From: Bacillota bacterium
GTDB lineage: Bacteria > Bacillota > Clostridia > Acetivibrionales > JAEXSP01
NCBI GenBank assembly: GCA_023453795.1
Contig: JAEXSP010000004.1
Location: 62,001-126,000 of the forward strand
Direction of reading: 5' to 3'
DNA length: 64,000 bases
Shown: piece by piece, positions 17,854 to 26,800 of the stretch
Position numbering within the stretch: position 1 is the first letter of the stretch
How the letters are laid out: every line of letters starts with the position of its first letter
The notes under the pieces: model-generated
What the model was told of the DNA's origin: nothing
Database searches by the model: none
The model's input: the letters and a program-made list of their open reading frames with translations, nothing else
Made by a program: the position numbers and the translations under genes

Positions 17854-18744
17854 ATGGATTTTGACATAAAATATAAGGAATTCATTGAGGAAATAAACAA
17901 TGAATTGAACAGGCTTGTGCCGGAAAAAGAGGTTCCGGAGAAGGAAATATATACGGCTATGAGATACAGCATTATGGCGGGCGGGAAAAGGATACGTCCT
18001 GTTTTGTTTCTTGCTGTCAGTGAAATGCTTGGCGGCAATAAAAAAGAAGCACTGCCGTTTGCCTGTGCCATTGAGATGATACATACGTATTCATTGATAC
18101 ATGATGATTTACCGGCAATGGACAACGACGATTACAGGAGAGGAAGACTTACAAACCATAAGGTTTTCGGCGAAGCAAAGGCTATTCTTGCCGGTGATGC
18201 ACTGCTTAATTATGCTTTTGAAGTGATGACCGGGCATGCGGCAAGCGATGGCAGCAACCTGCTGAGTAAAATAAAAGCGATCGGTATAGTAGCAAGGTGC
18301 GCGGGTGTTTCCGGCATGATAGGGGGGCAGGTGGTAGATATGGAATCACAGGACAAAAAAATATCTGCCGATTTGCTGAGATACATGCATGAAAGAAAGA
18401 CGGGAGCTTTGATCAAGGCTTCGGTTTTAGCGGCTGCCGTATTATCCAATGCCGATCCAAAGCAGCTGGATGACCTTGAAACGTATTCGGAAAAAATAGG
18501 CCTGGCTTTTCAAATAAAGGATGACATCCTTGATGTTGAGGGCAGTTTTAAGGATTTGGGTAAATGTACGGGAAGCGATGAAAACAATGCGAAATCCACC
18601 TTTGTTTCTGTCCATGGACTAGAGAAATCAAAAAGCATGCTTTTAGAGGTATCGTGTCATGCACGGGAGAAATTGCGGAATTTTGGTGAGTCGGGTGCAT
18701 TCCTCAGTTGTTTGACTGAATTCCTTGTTGAAAGGAATAAATGA
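17854..18744 (+). CDS. ispA: Farnesyl/geranyl diphosphate synthase
   Basis: 296-residue polyprenyl synthetase condensing IPP with allylic diphosphates. First aspartate-rich motif DDLPAMDND and second motif DDILD are visible, as is MAGGKRIRPVL for substrate binding. It stands 4 bases after xseB and just upstream of the OLE RNA; dxs, which makes the first MEP-pathway intermediate, lies downstream, so both ends of isoprenoid precursor supply flank the RNA. Confidence 0.94.
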   Translation: MDFDIKYKEFIEEINNELNRLVPEKEVPEKEIYTAMRYSIMAGGKRIRPVLFLAVSEMLGGNKKEALPFACAIEMIHTYSLIHDDLPAMDNDDYRRGRLTNHKVFGEAKAILAGDALLNYAFEVMTGHAASDGSNLLSKIKAIGIVARCAGVSGMIGGQVVDMESQDKKISADLLRYMHERKTGALIKASVLAAAVLSNADPKQLDDLETYSEKIGLAFQIKDDILDVEGSFKDLGKCTGSDENNAKSTFVSVHGLEKSKSMLLEVSCHAREKLRNFGESGAFLSCLTEFLVERNK

Positions 18745-18856
18745 GCTAAGAGTTATTAAAACGGTGACAGCGATTCAATAAAGGAGCATAAACTCGATAA
18801 AATGTGTTATAGTTTTAAAAACAAAACATTTGACTCTAATCGAGTAGATGTCCTTC

Positions 18857-18885
18857 TTTAATGATTAAGTCTTATGTGGTATAAT
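18857..18885 (+). promoter_or_regulatory. Promoter for OLE RNA
   Basis: TATAAT (18880-18885) is preceded by TGG (extended -10), with a weak -35 TTTAAT (18857-18862) at 17 bases. The predicted start is about 18892, just ahead of the closing helix of the RNA. Confidence 0.6.
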
Positions 18886-18891
18886 TTAAAT

Positions 18892-19575
18892 CCTATTATG
18901 AATTGAATAGAGTGGTGCAGTATTCTAGTCAGTACTGTCGGTTCTGAAGACGGGCCTAAAAATCCGTTTAAGGGCACATCGATGAAGTTCCTTGTGTCGG
19001 CTTGTTACGCCCAGTGGTGGGCTGATGCTGGGAGTTAAGGTTTAGGGGCGATCTGCAATGGCATGCAGGCGTTGACCCCTCTACCGTGGAGACCCTACCT
19101 TTTGGAAGAAAAGCCAACCTGACCGGGATTTATTCCGGTTATGGATGCCACCTCGACCACGAGAAGGGATTAAACCTGTTAGGCGGTATCTTCGGGTGCT
19201 GTGAACAGAGTAGCCTGCCTTGAGTGAATTTGGTGGATAATTGTTCACTTGTGTAATGCATAGGCCAATGCGAGCATGAGATTGCTTTTTGAAACCAACT
19301 TTGCAAAAGAGGCTAGGAATCGGTCTGACTGTTGAGGAAAACTCCTAGACTGTTCTGTATGGAAGCATATTGGGGATTGCAGTGTGGACTAAGTGGTAAT
19401 CAGGCCCTGCCAATGTTGTGAAAACGTTACGTTTTCGTGACTTAGGTAACTAGGCAGCGGATGGTTTAAAGGGAAACCGCTGTTATGGCGACATTTCAGC
19501 ACTATCCGGGGAAATCCTGCCTGACCTAAGCCGCAAAATTTATTCAATATGCTGCCACTCTATTTAATATAATAG
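18892..19575 (+). ncRNA. ole: OLE RNA (ornate, large, extremophilic RNA)
   Basis: About 680 bases without a credible open frame, markedly more GC-rich than other gaps here and full of short complementary segments. The 5' end AATAGAGTGG (18906-18915) pairs with CCACTCTATT (19555-19564), closing the whole RNA. Blocks that I associate with OLE RNA include the GTTGACCCCT...CCGTGGAGACCCTACC region near 19071-19099 and CACCTCGACCACGAG near 19150. The setting is diagnostic: it sits between ispA and a four-helix membrane protein (oapA), followed by dxs, exactly the known OLE neighbourhood. OLE forms a membrane ribonucleoprotein with OapA and affects alcohol, cold and Mg2+ responses in Halalkalibacterium halodurans. 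Confidence 0.9.
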
Positions 19576-19767
19576 ATGCGATTAACACGAAATAAGAAAC
19601 ACGATTATGAGATTAAATGATTAACACGATTAGAGCCAAATATTTACATATAGCAGATAATAAGTGTCAGAACTGCGATTTTGGTGATTCGAAAAGTTAT
19701 TTATTTTTAAAAATTAAGCAATCGAGAAAATCCTATGAATCGTGGCTTACAAATGGAGGTTTGCCAG

Positions 19768-20397
19768 ATGGATGAAAAGCATCCACCGAATGAAAAAAAG
19801 GTACATTTTAGATTTAACCTGTTGGACTCGGGAAAAGAGACAAAAAGGTGGATAATAGTTATAACGCTGATTTCATTTGTGTTATCGGCTTTTTTGAATT
19901 TTGTGACTTCTTTGTTGCAGGACATAAGCATTTTTATTTCATCGTCAGTGGTACTTTTAATAATAATAATCAATATTATTTTTGATATAATCGGTACTGC
20001 CGTGACTGCGGCTGATGAAGCGCCGTTTCATGCAATGGCGTCAAGAAAGCTGTATGGCGCAAGACAATCCATCAGGCTTGTCAGGAATGCGGACAAGGTT
20101 TCAAATTTCTGCAATGATGTGGTAGGGGATATTTGCGGCGTTATCAGCGGTGCTGCAGGTACGTATATAATAATTAAGATTGTAGACATGGTTGGGGCAT
20201 TAAACACAGAAAGCACAATAATAGGACTTGCTGTTACAGGCCTTATTGCTTCCCTTACCGTCGGCGGAAAAGCCACAGGAAAGTCGATAGCGATAAAAAA
20301 CAGCAATTATATCGTATACAAGGTGAGTGTTTTAATTCATTTTTTAAGAGCAAGGTTCAGCTTTATGAAGATCAAAAGAAAAAGCAAGAAAAGTTGA
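19768..20397 (+). CDS. oapA: OLE-associated membrane protein OapA
   Basis: 209-residue membrane protein with four hydrophobic segments in two pairs (near residues 28-50, 58-80, 115-140 and 148-170), a basic, Arg/Lys-rich loop between pairs (ASRKLYGARQSIRLVRNADK) and a very basic C-terminus (KIKRKSKK), fitting an RNA-binding membrane protein. OapA binds OLE RNA and brings it to the membrane. GGAGG (19755-19759) supports ATG 19768. The gap 19576-19767 holds repeated short GATTAACACGA-like motifs but no gene. Confidence 0.87.
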   Translation: MDEKHPPNEKKVHFRFNLLDSGKETKRWIIVITLISFVLSAFLNFVTSLLQDISIFISSSVVLLIIIINIIFDIIGTAVTAADEAPFHAMASRKLYGARQSIRLVRNADKVSNFCNDVVGDICGVISGAAGTYIIIKIVDMVGALNTESTIIGLAVTGLIASLTVGGKATGKSIAIKNSNYIVYKVSVLIHFLRARFSFMKIKRKSKKS

Positions 20398-20413
20398 GAG
20401 GAATGGAAACATT

Positions 20414-22276
20414 GTGAGTGAAATATTGAATTCTATCGACTCGCCTGATGATATTAAGAAGCTGGATTTCAATCAAATGGAGAGTCTGTCAGAGGAGATA
20501 AGGGAATTCCTAATAGAAAAGGTTTCGAAAACAGGAGGGCATCTTGCCTCAAATCTTGGTGTTGTTGAATTGACACTTGCTCTCCATAAGGTTTTCAATT
20601 CACCTCAGGATAAAATTATCTGGGATGTCGGCCACCAATCCTATATCCATAAGATCATAACCGGAAGAAAAGATAAATTCGATACATTGAGGAAGCTGGA
20701 TGGTCTGGCGGGATTTCCTAAATTCACAGAGAGCCCGCATGACTGGTTCAATACGGGGCACAGCAGTACTTCCATATCTGCTGCGCTTGGGATTGCAAGA
20801 GCCAGAGATATCAAGAAGGAGAATTATTCCGTTATTGCAGTAATCGGCGACGGGGCTCTGACAGGCGGCATGGCCTTTGAAGCGCTTAACGATGCGGGAA
20901 GGTCGCTGAACAACATAATAGTCATACTCAATGACAATGAAATGTCCATAGGCAAGAATGTAGGAGGCTTATCCAGATATCTCAGCAAAATAAGAACAGA
21001 GCCGTTGTATTCAAAGGTAAAAAAAGATGTTGAATCTTTACTTGACAGAATACCTTTAATCGGAAAGGGCGCAGCTAAAATACTCAGTAGAGCAAAGGGA
21101 ACAATAAAATATATGGTAGTTCCCGGCATGCTTTTTGAGGAATTGGGCTTTAAATATCTTGGCCCGATAGATGGGCACAATATAGTTGAACTGAATGATG
21201 TACTTACTCAGGCGAAAAGGTCGAGCGGACCTGTTCTGATACATGTCTGCACGCAAAAGGGCAAGGGGTTTTCATTTGCAGAAGAAAACCCGCATGACTT
21301 TCATGCTGTTCCCCCTTTTGAAATAGAAACCGGCGAGGCAATATCGACCTCCGGTCCGGGCTATTCCGATATATTCGGCGGTGAGTTGGCAAGACTTGCC
21401 CAAACCGATGAAAGTGTTGTTGCAATAACCGCTGCAATGCAGCAAGGAACTGGACTCAGTGAATTTTCAAAGAAATACCCGAACAGATTTTTTGATGTAG
21501 GAATAGCTGAACAGCATGCAGTTACATTTGCAGCAGGTTTGGCAAGAAACGGCTTGAAGCCGGTAGTCGCTGTTTATTCAACCTTTCTGCAGCGTGCGTA
21601 TGATCAGATAATGCATGATGTGGCAGTGCAGAATCTGAATGTACTTTTGGCCATAGACAGGGCTGGTCTTGTAGGGGAAGACGGGGAAACGCACCAAGGA
21701 CTTTACGACCTTTCCTACCTGAACAATATACCAAACATGACTGTAATGGCGCCCTCGGACTATAATGAATTAAAAGGTATGCTTGATTTTACGCTGAAAA
21801 ACAGGTTTGGGCCTGTAGCGATCAGGTATCCCAGAGGGAAAGGCAAAGATTCTATATTCGCATATTTTGATATAGAGTACGGAAAAGGCGTTTGTTTGCG
21901 CAGCGGTAAGGATGTAACGCTTGCAGCTGTCGGCAATATGGTTGAAACAGCGTTGAAGACGGCTGAACTGCTAGAAAGAAAAGGAATATCCGCAGAGATT
22001 ATTAACGCCAGATTTGTAAAACCTATTGACAGTGAACTTATAATCAGTTCAGCGGCAAAAACGAAAAAAGTGATTACACTTGAAGATAATTCAATAATCG
22101 GGGGCTTCGGATCAAATGTCCTTAAGCTTCTGAATGACAGCGGAACAGGAGCTGCTGTAAGAACGCTGGGTTATCCGGATAAATTCATTCCTCATGGTTC
22201 AAGAAACGACATTACAAGGAAATATGGATTGGACCCGGAATCAATTGCGGCTTATATAACCGATATGTTGGCTTAA
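20414..22276 (+). CDS. dxs: 1-deoxy-D-xylulose-5-phosphate synthase
   Basis: 620-residue thiamine-diphosphate enzyme joining pyruvate and glyceraldehyde 3-phosphate, the first MEP-pathway step. TPP/Mg motif GDGALTGGMAFEALND near residue 145, SHQ-type region GHQSYIHKI, and the transketolase-like GIAEQHAVTFAAGLA are present. It begins at GTG 20414 and closely follows oapA, with which it is probably co-transcribed. Confidence 0.96.
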   Translation: MSEILNSIDSPDDIKKLDFNQMESLSEEIREFLIEKVSKTGGHLASNLGVVELTLALHKVFNSPQDKIIWDVGHQSYIHKIITGRKDKFDTLRKLDGLAGFPKFTESPHDWFNTGHSSTSISAALGIARARDIKKENYSVIAVIGDGALTGGMAFEALNDAGRSLNNIIVILNDNEMSIGKNVGGLSRYLSKIRTEPLYSKVKKDVESLLDRIPLIGKGAAKILSRAKGTIKYMVVPGMLFEELGFKYLGPIDGHNIVELNDVLTQAKRSSGPVLIHVCTQKGKGFSFAEENPHDFHAVPPFEIETGEAISTSGPGYSDIFGGELARLAQTDESVVAITAAMQQGTGLSEFSKKYPNRFFDVGIAEQHAVTFAAGLARNGLKPVVAVYSTFLQRAYDQIMHDVAVQNLNVLLAIDRAGLVGEDGETHQGLYDLSYLNNIPNMTVMAPSDYNELKGMLDFTLKNRFGPVAIRYPRGKGKDSIFAYFDIEYGKGVCLRSGKDVTLAAVGNMVETALKTAELLERKGISAEIINARFVKPIDSELIISSAAKTKKVITLEDNSIIGGFGSNVLKLLNDSGTGAAVRTLGYPDKFIPHGSRNDITRKYGLDPESIAAYITDMLA

Positions 22277-22332
22277 ACTATTAAAGCCTTTCTCCATAAC
22301 AGAGACAGGCATATGATTTCGGAGGTTTAGCT

Positions 22333-23148
22333 TTGGAGAAGGAAAGACTTGATGTTCTTTTGGTTAAAAGAGGTTTGTTTCCAAGCAGGGAAAGGGCTAG
22401 AAGCGCCATTATGGCAGGCATTGTGTTTATAGATAACTCTAAGGAGGACAAACCGGGTACCAGATTCAATGAAGACTGCGACATACGAATTAAAGAAAAT
22501 ATCAACCCTTACGTAAGCCGCGGAGGCTTGAAGCTTGAAAAGGCGGTAAAAAATTTTCAACTGGACTTGAAAGGCAAGACAGCTATAGATATTGGCGCAT
22601 CGACGGGCGGATTTACGGACTGCATGCTCAAAAACGGAGCTGCTAAAGTTTTCGCAATAGATGTAGGGTACGGACAGCTCGCCTGGGAATTGAGAAACGA
22701 CCCCAGAGTAATATGTAAGGAAAGAACAAATATCCGTTATGTCAAGCCGGAGGATTTGGAAAGTCCTGCGGATTTTGCTTCTATAGATGTATCCTTTATA
22801 TCCCTGAAAAAGGTTCTTCCGGTTGCAAAAAGCTTATTGGCAGAGCAAGGCTCAATAGTAAGCCTTATAAAGCCCCAGTTTGAAGCCGGACGTGATAAAG
22901 TCGGCAAGCATGGTGTAGTCAGGAATCCTCAGGTGCATGCCGATGTAATAAGAGAAATAATATCCTTTGCCGTTGAAAACGGTTTAATCATAAAAGGCTT
23001 GTCGTTTTCACCAATAAAGGGGCCTGAGGGAAACATTGAATATCTGCTTTACTTATCGAAAACGGGTGAGGGTATGGAAAAAGAGGAATATGAAAAGGCC
23101 ATATCGGATATAGTCGGTGAAGCACATGGAAATCTGAACGAGGTATGA
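22333..23148 (+). CDS. tlyA: TlyA family rRNA methyltransferase/hemolysin homolog
   Basis: 271-residue protein with an N-terminal S4 RNA-binding domain (ERLDVLLVKRGLFPSRERAR) and a FtsJ-like SAM methyltransferase domain (DIGASTGGFTDCML; DVSFISLKK; LIKPQFE). TlyA 2'-O-methylates rRNA cytidines in mycobacteria. TTG start at 22333 with GGAGGTTT 8 bases upstream. Its place between dxs and nadK is the standard clostridial order. Confidence 0.92.
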   Translation: MEKERLDVLLVKRGLFPSRERARSAIMAGIVFIDNSKEDKPGTRFNEDCDIRIKENINPYVSRGGLKLEKAVKNFQLDLKGKTAIDIGASTGGFTDCMLKNGAAKVFAIDVGYGQLAWELRNDPRVICKERTNIRYVKPEDLESPADFASIDVSFISLKKVLPVAKSLLAEQGSIVSLIKPQFEAGRDKVGKHGVVRNPQVHADVIREIISFAVENGLIIKGLSFSPIKGPEGNIEYLLYLSKTGEGMEKEEYEKAISDIVGEAHGNLNEV

Positions 23149-23158
23149 AAAATATTTA

Positions 23159-23190
23159 TTAACTGCTTTTATATTTTGAAGGCAGTTTTT
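23159..23190 (+). terminator. Terminator-like hairpin after tlyA
   Basis: AACTGC (23161-23166) pairs with GCAGTT (23182-23187), followed by TTT. It is short and within a conserved gene run, so it may only attenuate. The remaining gap to nadK (to 23341) holds no gene. Confidence 0.4.
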
Positions 23191-23341
23191 ATTTTGGTCG
23201 AAGATCCGCAACAATATAAAATGCTTTGCTTTTTTTTACTAATCTTATATAATTAAAGAGGTTTATTACGCTGGTTTAATTGCTGAATTTGTCCTGGAGA
23301 TTCTTTTTAATTTCCATATAGATTGCAGAAACGAGGTTTTT

Positions 23342-24223
23342 ATGAAAAACATAGGGGTAATAACGAACAGGGACAAGGATACTGAGCTTAAATATACAAA
23401 ACTGCTTGTACAAAGTGTTTTAGCACGTGGAGGAAGCTTAAAGGTTCCTTTCGATATAAAGAATGAGTTGGGGCTGAAATGTGAGAGTTTGGGTGAAGAC
23501 GCTGTGTATGAGACCTCAGATGCGATTATTAGTCTGGGCGGAGACGGAACATTTCTCAAAGCTGCCAGAAAGGCTTATCTGAACGACCTTCCAATATTGG
23601 GGATCAACCTTGGCAGCCTTGGTTTTTTAACTGAAGTAGAAAAAAATGATATTGATAAATCAATAGAAAGCATTTTGCAGGGACGCTATCAAATAGAAGA
23701 GAGAATGATGGTGGAGACGTCTATTGTCAAAAAAGACAATACTGTCATAAATGATGTAGCGCTTAATGACATAGTTATTTCCCGGGGTGCGTTGTCAAGA
23801 ATTCTACACCTTAAGACATATCTCAATGACGTTTTTGTAGATTCCTTCCCGGGGGATGGGCTGATAATATCGACTCCTACCGGTTCAACAGCCTATTCGC
23901 TTTCTGCGGGAGGACCTATAGTTGAACCCGACTCGGAGCTTATCATTGTGACGCCTATTTGTCCCCATATACTATACTCAAGATCCTTCGTTTCAACGGG
24001 AGACGGAGTGGTCAGAGTTACGGTAGATGAGAACTACGGGCATGATGCCATGGTGACGGTTGACGGACAGACCGGGTATGAAATTACGGGCGGGGACTGC
24101 ATCAATGTAAAAAAATATAATCGTAAGGTCAAAATTATACGGCTTAGCAAAAGGAATTTCTACAGCATATTGAGGACCAAAATTTATGACAGGGGAGAGT
24201 GCTTAAGAAATAATGAAGTATAG
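23342..24223 (+). CDS. nadK: NAD kinase
   Basis: 293-residue ATP-NAD kinase making NADP. The GGDGTFL motif (residues about 65-71), the NDVALNDIVI motif and the glycine-rich STPTGSTAYSLSAGGPI segment are intact. Its 3' end overlaps the argR start by 11 bases, implying translational coupling. Confidence 0.95.
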   Translation: MKNIGVITNRDKDTELKYTKLLVQSVLARGGSLKVPFDIKNELGLKCESLGEDAVYETSDAIISLGGDGTFLKAARKAYLNDLPILGINLGSLGFLTEVEKNDIDKSIESILQGRYQIEERMMVETSIVKKDNTVINDVALNDIVISRGALSRILHLKTYLNDVFVDSFPGDGLIISTPTGSTAYSLSAGGPIVEPDSELIIVTPICPHILYSRSFVSTGDGVVRVTVDENYGHDAMVTVDGQTGYEITGGDCINVKKYNRKVKIIRLSKRNFYSILRTKIYDRGECLRNNEV

Positions 24224-24662
24224 CAGGCATGCAAAAATACTGGAAATCATAGAGAAGAACGTAATAGAGACACAGGAGGAAATTGCCGAAAAGCTGAAGG
24301 AACTTGGAATGGATGTGACTCAGGCCACGGTTTCAAGGGACATTAAGGAACTTAGGCTTATAAAGGTAATGAGCGAGGATGGCAGATACAAATATGCGCC
24401 ATTCACAAAAAGCGAAAATCCTGTGTCCAACAAGCTTCTTACAATATTTTCTGAAGCATTTGTGTCCGGCGATTATGCAAATAATATTGCTATAGTAAAA
24501 ACACTGCCGGGAATGGCGCAAGCTGCGGCGGCTACGGTAGATTCCCTGAAATGGCCTGAAATCATAGGAACAATAGCAGGGGATGATACAATCATGATAG
24601 TTTGCAGAGCCGAGAAAATTGCTGAAGAGCTTGTGAACAAGTTCAATAAAATGACGAAATAA
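24213..24662 (+). CDS. argR: Arginine repressor
   Basis: 149-residue ArgR/AhrC. The N-terminal winged helix (QEEIAEKLKELGMDVTQATVSRDIKELRL) binds ARG boxes; the C-terminal oligomerisation domain with IAGDDTIMIVCR binds arginine. It normally represses arginine biosynthesis. The position between nadK and recN is the conserved Firmicute arrangement. Confidence 0.95.
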   Translation: MKYSRHAKILEIIEKNVIETQEEIAEKLKELGMDVTQATVSRDIKELRLIKVMSEDGRYKYAPFTKSENPVSNKLLTIFSEAFVSGDYANNIAIVKTLPGMAQAAAATVDSLKWPEIIGTIAGDDTIMIVCRAEKIAEELVNKFNKMTK

Positions 24663-24677
24663 AGTGGGGTATCCAAA

Positions 24678-26396
24678 GTGCTTCAACAAATCGACATTCA
24701 AAATTTTGCTTTAATAGGCAAAGTCAGCATGCAATTGGGTAAAGGGCTGAATCTCCTGACCGGCGAAACAGGTGCGGGAAAATCGATAATTATAGATGCG
24801 ATTAATGGCATTCTGGGAGAAAGAATTTCCAAGGATTTTATTAGAACCGGAAAGGACAAGGCTCTGATTGAAGCTGTTTTCAATGTCAAAGGCTCCAGGG
24901 TTGAGGCTCGTTTGATTGATTACGGCATTGAACCGGAAGAAGACGGAACGCTGATAATTTCAAGGGAGTTTACTGCGGCGGGAAAGAATGCCTGCCGGAT
25001 TAACGGGAAGCTTGCTACAGTATCAATGCTTAAAGAATTAGGGGAGCTGTTGATAGACATTCACGGTCAGCATGACAATCAATCCCTTTTAAGGACAGAA
25101 AGCCATGTGGTATTGCTGGATTCATTTTCAGGTACCAAAATTCAGTCAATGAAAAGCGGGTATAGGGAGAAGCTTTCCCAATACAAGCATTTGAAGAACA
25201 AACTGAAGGAATTGTCGGGAAGTCCTGCCGAAAGGGAAAGACGGATTGATCTCTTAAAGTTTCAGATTGACGAAATAAAAAGTGCGCGACTTAAGAACGG
25301 CGAAGAAGAAGAATTGAACAAGCAAAGAGGTGTTCTTTCCAATTCCGAAAAAATCATGAATTCCCTGTCAGCCTCCTATGAGCTCCTCAGTACCGGGGGT
25401 AGGAGCGGAAGCTCAGGCATTGACCTTCTTAATGAGGCATTAAGCGAACTGTCGGGTATTGCAAGATATGACGATAAATTCGAAGATCTGGGAAAAAGAC
25501 TTAAAGACGTAACTTATATCCTTGATGATATTATAGAAGACATTAGAAAAGAAAAAGACGGTATGGAATTTACCCCGGAACTCCTCGAACAGGTGGAGGA
25601 AAGGATTGACCTGATATATCGCCTTAAAAGAAAATACGGCGGAACAATAGGTGAAATCCTTGAGTATTTGAGTAATGCCGAACTTGAATTGGATCAGATT
25701 CTAAAAAGCGAAGAGACAGCTTCGGAATATGAAAAACAATTGAAAAAGCTTGACGATGAGCTTTTTAAGGCGGCTGAAGAGCTGAACCGTGAAAGACAGG
25801 CCGCAGCTGAAATATTGGAATCAAAGATATGCAGCGAGCTTGAAGACCTGGAAATGAAAAGAGCTCAATTCAAGGTTAATATAGAATTTGAAGGCAGCAT
25901 TGATGCAGGAAGAGAAAGGCCATACTCATCAAATGGGCTTGACAAGGTTGAATTCCTGATTTCCCCCAATGCGGGAGAACCGCTGAAGCCGCTTTCCAAG
26001 ATTGCTTCGGGAGGGGAAATGTCGAGGATAATGCTTGCTATCAAGACAATATTGGCAGACTGTGACGACATGCCTACCCTTATATTTGACGAAATAGACA
26101 TTGGAGTAAGCGGCAGGGCTGCTCAAAAGGTAGGAGAAAAGCTTTCGCTTATATCCGGAAACCATCAGGTGCTATGTGTCACGCACCTCCCGCAGATTGC
26201 CTGCATGGCTGATGAACACTACCTTATAGAGAAGGTAACGGAGGTTGAAAGTACGGAGACTCAAGTCACACATATCGAAGGAAAAAGCAGGGAAGCTGAG
26301 CTTGCCAGACTTCTGGGAGGAGCAAATATTTCGGAAATCACGCGTAAGCATGCGGCTGAGATGCTTGAAAATGCAGCTAAATTTAAGCAATTATAA
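24678..26396 (+). CDS. recN: DNA repair protein RecN
   Basis: 572-residue SMC-like ATPase acting early in double-strand break repair. Walker A GETGAGKS near residue 31, long central coiled coil, then SGGEMSR signature and Walker B LIFDEIDIGVSG. The start is GTG 24678. Confidence 0.95.
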   Translation: MLQQIDIQNFALIGKVSMQLGKGLNLLTGETGAGKSIIIDAINGILGERISKDFIRTGKDKALIEAVFNVKGSRVEARLIDYGIEPEEDGTLIISREFTAAGKNACRINGKLATVSMLKELGELLIDIHGQHDNQSLLRTESHVVLLDSFSGTKIQSMKSGYREKLSQYKHLKNKLKELSGSPAERERRIDLLKFQIDEIKSARLKNGEEEELNKQRGVLSNSEKIMNSLSASYELLSTGGRSGSSGIDLLNEALSELSGIARYDDKFEDLGKRLKDVTYILDDIIEDIRKEKDGMEFTPELLEQVEERIDLIYRLKRKYGGTIGEILEYLSNAELELDQILKSEETASEYEKQLKKLDDELFKAAEELNRERQAAAEILESKICSELEDLEMKRAQFKVNIEFEGSIDAGRERPYSSNGLDKVEFLISPNAGEPLKPLSKIASGGEMSRIMLAIKTILADCDDMPTLIFDEIDIGVSGRAAQKVGEKLSLISGNHQVLCVTHLPQIACMADEHYLIEKVTEVESTETQVTHIEGKSREAELARLLGGANISEITRKHAAEMLENAAKFKQL

Positions 26397-26429
26397 ATTA
26401 TTAGTCAAACTTTCAAAAATATTGATATT

Positions 26430-26468
26430 TCGGGTTTAAACTTATGGTTTAAAACCCGATTTTTTTAT
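26430..26468 (+). terminator. Terminator after recN
   Basis: CGGGTTTAAAC and GGTTTAAAACCCG form a long hairpin followed by seven T residues. It ends the dxs-recN unit. Confidence 0.8.
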
Positions 26469-26800
26469 TTTGTCTTCATTCTTCCCTGCTATGTTTTAAT
26501 TTGTTTGAATAATAAATTTTACAAAAGGTTAACTTAACTTTAGAAAATTGAACATAAATCTTTCAAATAAGGTGTCACGCTCAATAATCAAAGAATTGAT
26601 TCCTAAAAAGCCTTTTGATGTATTTGTTTTCTTTATTTTGAAGATTAGAGCTTAAAGCGGGAATACTTTAAATACGTGACATTTATTGGTAAACATGCCT
26701 TGGCATGTGTTCAGAATCGAAAGGATCTCATCATCCCAGAGATTTTATTTGCTCGTGCTTACAAATGACAATGCGCCCTTGCGCCAAGGAGAGTGTAGTT
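26469..26800. other. Noncoding region before spoIVB
   Basis: A/T-rich gap without a supported gene. A short perfect palindrome ACATGCC-TT-GGCATGT lies at 26693-26708, about 90 bases before spoIVB, and could be a protein-binding site. I expected a forespore promoter (spoIVB is sigma-F/sigma-G dependent in Bacillus) but could not place one with confidence. Confidence 0.4.
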
